50,040 bases of DNA from Flavobacterium sp. ACAM 123 (GTDB lineage: Bacteria; Bacteroidota; Bacteroidia; Flavobacteriales; Flavobacteriaceae), in contig NZ_AJXL01000014.1 in the NCBI RefSeq assembly GCF_000264055.1, positions 1 through 50,040 on the forward strand. Direction: 5' to 3'. Below the pieces are notes generated by a model that saw only the letters and a program-made list of their open reading frames with translations, ran no database searches and had not been told where the DNA came from. The position numbers and the translations under genes were made by a program. Shown one piece after another: positions 45,571-50,040 of this stretch (positions are counted from its first letter, which is position 1; every line of letters begins with the position of its first letter).

Positions 45571-46227
45571 GAAGCGGAATGTTATTTGCGTGGCTGTTTT
45601 TGTGTGGATGGTAAATATAGTGACTTTTTAGATCGCAGAAAGACGTTAAGTTTTTTGTTTCGCAGAGATGCGCAAAAGGAAAACAAAGAGAGGCGCAAAA
45701 GTCTTTTCACAATGTAAGTGATATAAGATTTGTTTCGCGGTCATTCTCAGGGAAAGAGAGTAGCCATTTAAGAAGTTTTTTTAAAAAGATAAGTAATATA
45801 ACTTTGGTGTGGCACGAAGAACCGCAAAGTAAACCCAGAGAAACACTAAATCACTCAAAAAAACGCTACAAAACTGGCCGTTGCGAGGAACGAAGCAATC
45901 ACATTATCTAAATCAGTTCGTGTGTTAATTTAGTACTAGTCTGTACTACTAAGCAACGTCTATTAATTGATGTACGTTTTCTTAAACAATGCTGTTTGTC
46001 TATTCAATATAGTCCCATTATATTGTGCTATTTTCATATGGGATCGGCTGTAAACTAAAACGATTTGGACTAATACATAAATTGGTTTGGTATAATCTCC
46101 AAAAATTTTTTCATTTGGACAAAGGAGAAATCATATTTTCTAAATGTTATGATTTTGGAAAGGATTGATAATAAGCTCTATTGTTGTCGAGAAATCCGAT
46201 TCGCCTAGCGTTTGTGTGCTGCTTTTT
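45571..46227. other. intergenic DNA built of dispersed repeats
   Basis: No gene seen. 45661-45701 contains two GCGCAAAAG words within a CGCAGAGA...GCGCAAAAG repeat typical of flavobacterial spacers. 45881-45900 is TTGCGAGGAACGAAGCAATC, a dispersed palindromic word known from several phyla. Repeat copy B lies at 46051-46096. Confidence 0.5.
46051..46096 (+). repeat. dispersed intergenic repeat, copy B
   Basis: AAACTAAAACGATTTGGACT followed by AATACATAAATTGG and TTTGGTATAAT. It shares the core and the TGGTATAAT end with copy A at 41442-41479 and the minus-strand copy C at 17476-17518. Confidence 0.55.
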
Positions 46228-46598
46228 CTATTTATTTTTATTAGGCTGACCAAATGTGGGATAATCTTCTTCCCATTCTCTTTCTTTCGAATTCTATATT
46301 AAATAGGGGCCATCGAAGCCTTCTACATAAATTAATTCAAAGTTGTTATCATCAAGCTTTCTGTACTCTGGTTGAAAAAAATCACCTTTGTCTCTAAAAC
46401 ATAATTGTTTTAAAGTCTTTTAATCATATCTTGAAGTAAGCCTTTTTTTATTTTTTAGGTTTCAATATTTTTAATAATTTTTTTATCCAGTTTTATATCT
46501 GAAGCCCTATTAATTGCCAAAGGTAAATGCCACCAGACGAAGTAACCCCCAATGGCTACTATAAAAATTCTAAGTATAACTATAGTAAGCTTTCTCAT
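46228..46598 (-). pseudogene. remnant of a small membrane-anchored gene
   Basis: On the minus strand an ATG at 46598 opens a 47-residue frame with a hydrophobic segment ('LTIVILRIFIVAIGGYFVWW'), ending at a TAA at 46455-46457. Further on, in another frame, come coherent stretches 'DFFQPEYRKLDDNNFELIYV' and 'EREWEEDYPTFGQPNKNK' broken by an in-frame TAG. Together they look like one signal-anchored small protein decayed by a frameshift and stops. I do not recognise the family. Confidence 0.4.
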
Positions 46599-46738
46599 TT
46601 ATGAATTATCATTATTAACTGATCTTCATGCTTTTTATCAAGTGCTTTTCTAAAGTACCATCTAAGGGTTCCTGGTTTAGTGCGGTGGGGAATTTGATAC
46701 CCAAGTATTTCTCGGCTAAACGAATCTATGAAAATAAA
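46595..46738 (-). pseudogene. DDE (rve-type) transposase fragment
   Basis: A 47-codon minus-strand fragment reads 'FIFIDSFSREILGYQIPHRT', then 'KPGTLRWYFRKALDKKHEDQ' and 'LIMIIHK' before a stop. This resembles the central part of the rve/DDE catalytic core of IS3-type transposases, where an Asp strand is followed by 'SREIVGY'-like sequence and later by 'IIHSDRG'. The ends are missing on both sides, so it is a scar of an old insertion sequence. Confidence 0.5.
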
Positions 46739-46791
46739 CTATAATTCCACTAAAACCCCACTGCCCAAAAACAGTGTTTGTCAATCGTTTT

Positions 46792-47349
46792 TTATTTCTT
46801 TTTTAAGTCAAATCCTAAATTCAGTTGTAACATAAGGGGCCAAATATTTCCATTTCCGTTTGTGTCAAAGTAATATTGAGGCCCAACATCAAAGAGGAAA
46901 TGAAAATTCTTTCCATATTGCCTTTGAATACCCCAAGTTGGTCCAAAAGCAAAATCAAAATCAGAAGTTCGGTTTACATTTTCCGCTATAGCATTTCCTC
47001 GAGTTATAAATCGTAACGAAACAAAATTCCCAGAATTATTTTCCGTATTACGGTTTTTTGCACTTCTCTTATTTAAGTTATAAAACCATTTTTGTTGAAA
47101 ATCAGCGAATGGACTTATTATATAAATAAATCCAGTTCCAGCGTAAGTTAAGTCAGGATATCCACCGCCATAACCAATTCCCAAAGCGGAAGAGAAAGTC
47201 GAATACTGTCCTGTTGGAATTTCCAATTCAATAGCAGGGTTCATAAAATTTACCCGAAAAACTTTTTCAGTTCCAATGTTATTTTTTTCTTGCGCATAAT
47301 TCAGAGTTGTTAAAAGTCCAAATGTTAAAATTAGTAAGCTTTTTTTCAT
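46792..47349 (-). CDS. secreted outer-membrane beta-barrel-like protein
   Basis: A 185-aa protein with a signal peptide ('MKKSLLILTFGLLTTLNYAQ'). The mature part has alternating strands and aromatic girdle-like patterns ('TGFIYIISPFADFQQKWFYN', 'FDFAFGPTWGIQRQY', 'FHFLFDVGPQYYF') and ends 'LMLQLNLGFDLKKK', as in small outer-membrane barrels. I do not recognise a specific family. It is the first of two hypothetical secreted genes in a repeat-rich accessory stretch. Confidence 0.68.
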   Translation of the reverse strand: MKKSLLILTFGLLTTLNYAQEKNNIGTEKVFRVNFMNPAIELEIPTGQYSTFSSALGIGYGGGYPDLTYAGTGFIYIISPFADFQQKWFYNLNKRSAKNRNTENNSGNFVSLRFITRGNAIAENVNRTSDFDFAFGPTWGIQRQYGKNFHFLFDVGPQYYFDTNGNGNIWPLMLQLNLGFDLKKK

Positions 47350-47756
47350 TATTTTATATTTGTTTTTTATTTTTCAAAATGTTTTTCTCCCAATGCTTTA
47401 GTAAAAGGCGCAGAACGGTCTTGGTTCAGGCAAGAGGCGTGGAGTTGGGGCACGTTCTTGTTGGATTTGTTGAATTTTTGCTGGTGGCTAATATAGCACT
47501 TTTCAACTAACGAGATCTAACTGCTTACTTCTTTGCAATAGCCAAAGTTCAAGTCCCTGTAAAAGCTAGCTTTGCGGCTTAGGGAAATTGTGTCTCTAAG
47601 TGAAGGAAATTAAGGTAAAAAACACTTTAGTTGTACTGAAAAAAAAGAGGCGTTATTACCTCTTGAAAATCCTTCTAATAACTTTACGATAACACCATAG
47701 TGTTAGCCGACTCTCGACCGGGTCTCCCGATAATTCGGGACAGGCGGGTCAACTGC
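47350..47756. other. repeat-rich spacer before the cassette-like gene
   Basis: No gene seen. 47725-47740 holds the palindrome TCCCGA-TAAT-TCGGGA, a common flavobacterial spacer word, and 47690-47708 has a small hairpin of AACAC and GTGTT. These features resemble linkers between gene cassettes. Confidence 0.4.
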
Positions 47757-47802
47757 GGCTTAATTGTTAGCTTTTCAAGCCCAACGAAGCCTTAGCTTTT
47801 AG
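47757..47802 (+). repeat. 46-bp structured direct repeat, copy 1
   Basis: Begins GGCTTAATTGTTAGCTTTTC, continues AAGCCCAACGAAGCCTTAGC and ends TTTTAG. It matches copy 2 at 48339-48384 at 43 of 46 positions in the same orientation. Internal arms (GGCTT with AAGCC; GTT with AAC) form a hairpin. The two copies bracket one gene. Confidence 0.8.
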
Positions 47803-47814
47803 TGGCTGGCTTGT

Positions 47815-48297
47815 TTATTCTTCAAAATTATATGCGTCGCCTAGTTCTGTGCTACATTTTCTGAAAATACTTTTCGGTATGCCGTAATTAAAATTAATTT
47901 TAGTTTCAATTCTCTTATCACAATCTTCATCAATATTTTTAAATATCAAATAACCATTTTTAATTTCAATAGGTAATTCGTTTGACATTGTGATATAGTA
48001 ATTTCCTAAATATTGATTTTTTTTATTAAATACTACTATTCTATTTGTCGCTCGTCCAGATAATCCCCAAATCCAGACCGAGTTCATTATTTTGTAGACT
48101 TTTCCATTTTTTGCGTTTATAAGTCCTAAGTATTTTAATCTCGTTTCTGTTTCCCCTTTTTCAGTCCATTTTCCATATACAAATTCCTTTTGAATTACAT
48201 TTTTCTTTAAAACTTCAACTCTATAATTGCGATTGCCAGTTTGAGCAAATGCAACAATAGAAGATATGATAAAGAGAAAAGTGATGTAGGTTTTCAT
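47815..48297 (-). CDS. hypothetical secreted protein in a repeat-bracketed cassette
   Basis: A 160-aa protein starting at the ATG 48297 with a signal peptide ('MKTYITFLFIISSIVAFAQ'); the frame is open further upstream into the repeat but the signal peptide fixes the start. The mature part is rich in beta strands ('VYKIMNSVWIWGLSGRATN', 'QYLGNYYITMSNELPIEIKN') and has two Cys ('IDEDCDKRIE', 'FRKCSTELGD'). No family is recognised. It lies alone between two copies of a 46-bp repeat, 12 and 41 bases away. Confidence 0.65.
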   Translation of the reverse strand: MKTYITFLFIISSIVAFAQTGNRNYRVEVLKKNVIQKEFVYGKWTEKGETETRLKYLGLINAKNGKVYKIMNSVWIWGLSGRATNRIVVFNKKNQYLGNYYITMSNELPIEIKNGYLIFKNIDEDCDKRIETKINFNYGIPKSIFRKCSTELGDAYNFEE

Positions 48298-48333
48298 TGA
48301 ATTTAAGCGTTTTTTATCAAAGTTGCCTAAACA

Positions 48334-48384
48334 GCTAAGGCTTAATTGTTGGCTTTTCAAGCCCAACGGAGCCTTAGCTTATAG
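48334..48384 (+). repeat. 46-bp structured direct repeat, copy 2
   Basis: The 46-bp unit is 48339-48384; with its left flank it has an outer stem of GCTAAGGCT (48334-48342) and AGCCTTAGC (48370-48378), and an inner arm GTTGGCTT with AAGCCCAAC. The double-stem layout and the GCCCAAC word resemble an integron attC site in form, although the canonical GTTRRRY end is imperfect. Confidence 0.8.
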
Positions 48385-48393
48385 CAACAGTAA

Positions 48394-49359
48394 TTATTTT
48401 ACTATGTGTTTTGTTTTGTTTAGATTTCCAAAACTTTCAAACATGTTTAATTCAATTCCCTTTTTCAAATCTCTACTTGCTGTAGCAGAGGATAAGTTTC
48501 TGAAAATATTCATACAGTGTTTTCTTGAAAATTATTTCACGCCAAGTATTTGGAAGTATTCCAATCTATCAAGGGCTTTTAAAATTCTATTATTGTAATT
48601 AAGTAAACTCTCTAACGATTTGTCAATAACATTAAGCATATATTCGCTATGGTAAGTTGACTTTCCGGATTTATCACTTAACGCTAATGATTTGTAATAA
48701 TCATTTTGAGTTTGGCTAATTAACGTTTTGAACGGTAAAAATTCAAAAATCGAATATTCGTTCATTCAAACTACTGTTTGCCATAACCTTCCCATTCTGC
48801 CATTACCGTCTAAAAATGGATGTATAAATTCCATTTCATAATGAAAAACGCAACTTTTTATTAATGTCAATTCATCGGAATCTTTAAGATATTTGAATAA
48901 ATCGTTCATTAAATAGGGAACATTTTCATGAGGCGGAGCAATATGTTCCACTTTTGTTCCTTTAACTATTCCAACACCTTGTTTTCTGTACTTTCCAGCA
49001 CTATCAATTAATCCATGCATTAACTCAAGATGTACGTTTAAGAAACTTTTGTTGGATGAAAATTTATATTCATTTAGATTCTCATAAACTTTAATTGCAT
49101 TTAAAACTTCTAAGACCTCTTTTTTAGGACCAATTACTCTTCGGTTTTCGATTAATGCTGTGATTTGTTCTTCGGTTAACGTATTTCCTTCAATTTGTAA
49201 AGAAGAATGAATTTTTTTTATTCGGTTTTCTTTGCGAAGCTGATGAGATTGCTTGCTAAGATAATTAGCATTTACTTCTCCAATCCTCTCAGAAATTACA
49301 CTAATCAATTTTAAAATTTTCGGAGCAATGTCATAACATGGTTTCATTGACACTATCAT
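48394..49359 (-). pseudogene. Fic family protein interrupted by two in-frame stops
   Basis: A 321-codon Fic gene. The N-terminal part includes the Fic_N-like 'KIHSSLQIEGNTLTEEQ', whose 'SSxxEGN' resembles the inhibitory motif of class II Fic proteins. The catalytic loop is 'EFIHPFLDGNGRMGRLWQT', with complete HPFxDGNGRxGR, implying AMP transfer onto a protein hydroxyl if active. A TGA at 48766-48768 stops the frame right after the motif, and a TAA near 48530 stops it again. In the same frame between and after them the typical C-terminal half continues ('FEFLPFKTLISQTQNDYY', 'NLSSATASRDLKKGIELNMF', a winged-helix end). No frameshift is needed, so nonsense mutation is the simplest reading. Confidence 0.85.
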
Positions 49360-49367
49360 TTGATAGT
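49352..49367. promoter_or_regulatory. palindrome at the fic start codon
   Basis: ACTATCA-TT-TGATAGT is a perfect 7-bp-arm palindrome that covers the fic ATG. Fic proteins of this class often carry a C-terminal winged helix, so it may be an autoregulatory operator; this is inference. Confidence 0.4.
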
Positions 49368-49425
49368 ATCGAAAGTAGTTGTTTTCTCCTGAAGCACAAA
49401 TAGTATCTTAGTTAACGTTTTGTCA

Positions 49426-49521
49426 CTTTGAGATGGCTGGAAATTCGTAATCGCTCAATTTTTGGATTAACGAGAACTTGATTCAAGGCGTTAATGCCAC
49501 TAAGCTCAAGCTATCTCAAAG
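49426..49521 (+). ncRNA. candidate IS110 bridge RNA region
   Basis: The 200 bases before the IS110 transposase hold no gene but strong structure. The outer arms CTTTGAGATGGCT (49426-49438) and AGCTATCTCAAAG (49509-49521) pair at 12 of 13 positions. Inside, ATTAACG (49466-49472) pairs with CGTTAAT (49489-49495), and within that CTTG (49477-49480) with CAAG (49484-49487). IS110-group elements are known to encode a structured bridge RNA in this noncoding left end, which guides the recombinase by base pairing to target and donor. Exact ends and guide loops cannot be set from the window. Confidence 0.5.
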
Positions 49522-49566
49522 CATCAATGTAAAAGCATAACTTTGAGAGTACTAAAAACGAAGATT

Positions 49567-50040
49567 ATGCAATTTCAAGACGCCTTTTCTATTCCAAAGA
49601 TATTCATTGGTTTAGATATTCACAAAAAAAGCTGGACAGTTTCTATCCAAACAGATTTATTTTTTCACAAGACCTATTTGATGCCGTCTAATGCTGAGGA
49701 TTTGTACCAATATGTGGAACATACATTTCCAGATCATGCTGTGGATTTAGTTTATGAAGCGGGTTGTTGCGGATTCTCCGCGGCACGATATTTTTTAAAC
49801 TTGGGTTGGAATGTTCTAGTTGTTAATCCCGCCGATATAAAGACAGGAGATAAAGAGCGTTATCAAAAAACAGATGCCTTAGATTCTAAAAACTTGTCCA
49901 ATCAATTAAAATCAGGTGTTCTAAGAGGTGTTTTTATTCCCACAGAAGAGCACGAACAATTTACGACCTTGGCTCGTCATAGAACGCAAGTGACCAAGAA
50001 ACTGCGACAAACCAAATCACATATCAAAAGTATGTTGCTG
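49567..50040 (+). CDS. IS110-family transposase (partial, 3' end beyond window)
   Basis: An open frame of 158 codons running off the window. It begins with the DEDD recombinase domain: 'IFIGLDIHKKSWTVSIQ' carries the first Asp, 'VDLVYEAGCCGFSAARYF' the Glu, and 'VNPADIKTGDKERYQKTD' with 'ALDSKNLSNQL' the later Asp residues. These are the DEDD_Tnp_IS110 landmarks. The protein cuts and rejoins DNA through a RuvC-like centre guided by the element's own RNA. The C-terminal Tnp_IS116 domain should follow outside the window. It is divergent from the broken fic gene. Confidence 0.88.
   Translation, partial: MQFQDAFSIPKIFIGLDIHKKSWTVSIQTDLFFHKTYLMPSNAEDLYQYVEHTFPDHAVDLVYEAGCCGFSAARYFLNLGWNVLVVNPADIKTGDKERYQKTDALDSKNLSNQLKSGVLRGVFIPTEEHEQFTTLARHRTQVTKKLRQTKSHIKSMLL

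Larger units (their letters stand above)
49426..50040 (+). mobile_element. IS110-family insertion sequence, cut by the window end
   Basis: Transposase plus structured 5' noncoding end. IS110 elements have no terminal inverted repeats, so the left boundary cannot be fixed; it lies somewhere between 49368 and 49426. The right part is outside the window. Confidence 0.7.

Noticed and set aside
45529..45717. Plus-strand frame with 'FLFRRDAQKENKERRK' after the DUF3810 start
   Set aside because: It is made of the CGCAGAGA/GCGCAAAAG spacer repeat and overlaps the DUF3810 gene.
47307..47510. Plus-strand 67-residue frame
   Set aside because: Overlaps the start of the secreted barrel-like gene and runs through spacer repeats; no convincing protein features.
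47757..48384. Full integron
   Set aside because: No integrase gene, no attI, only two repeat copies, and the GTTRRRY end is imperfect; kept only as a cassette-like unit.
1..50040. tRNA or rRNA genes
   Set aside because: No stretch with clover-leaf arms and a TTCRANNC loop, nor any rRNA-like sequence, was noticed on reading through; a tRNA scan would settle it.

Overview
The window looks like a chromosomal segment of a Flavobacterium-like member of the Bacteroidota. It is AT-rich and its genes lack strong Shine-Dalgarno sites. Several promoters fit the flavobacterial TTG-N17-23-TANNTTTG pattern. It carries Bacteroidota markers: a type IX secretion (T9SS) type B sorting domain, DUF4295 behind rpmB-rpmG, BshC, DUF3810 and a fumarylacetoacetate-hydrolase/Hpt gene pair. 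Everything here was read by eye; no database search was run.

Layout. 0-7.5 kb, minus strand: a SAM methyltransferase, a small membrane protein, a PAS histidine kinase, an Uup-like ABC-F ATPase, a DUF445 membrane protein and a secreted protein. 7.6-19.2 kb, plus strand: a GH30 glycosidase, a family 2 glycosyltransferase, a 2-oxoacid dehydrogenase E2, an exonuclease, FAH-family hydrolase plus Hpt protein, CinA, the rpmB-rpmG-DUF4295-ftsY block, a gene-poor stretch, then a lipoprotein and DUF721. 19.4-22.9 kb, minus: ndk, a DUF5009-like acyltransferase and bshC. 22.9-23.9 kb: an SdpR/SdpI-like regulator and immunity-type membrane pair behind a palindromic operator. 23.9-31.1 kb, minus: two tandem T9SS cargo genes with near-identical 3' halves; the second carries two homopolymer frameshifts. 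31.3-39.8 kb: a B12-binding radical SAM protein, a three-gene acyl-CoA carboxylase set (BCCP, biotin carboxylase, carboxyltransferase), DUF4268, a CoA-pyrophosphatase-type Nudix protein and a PlsC-like acyltransferase. 39.9-41.0 kb, minus: an ECF sigma factor with a partner membrane protein.

The last 9 kb (41.5-50.0 kb) differ from the rest. They hold a decayed NADH dehydrogenase, a type III polyketide synthase split at an A9 tract, a decayed DDE transposase fragment, a small broken gene, two hypothetical secreted genes (one bracketed by 46-bp structured direct repeats) and a Fic gene with two in-frame stops. The window ends inside an IS110-family transposase, whose 5' flank can fold into nested stem-loops where bridge RNAs of this family lie. 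This end looks like an accessory, decaying region.

The most interesting leads are the possible IS110 bridge RNA, the cassette-like repeat pair around 47815-48297, the A9 tract in the polyketide synthase, and the recently homogenised T9SS gene pair. No wholly new system could be demonstrated from the sequence alone.
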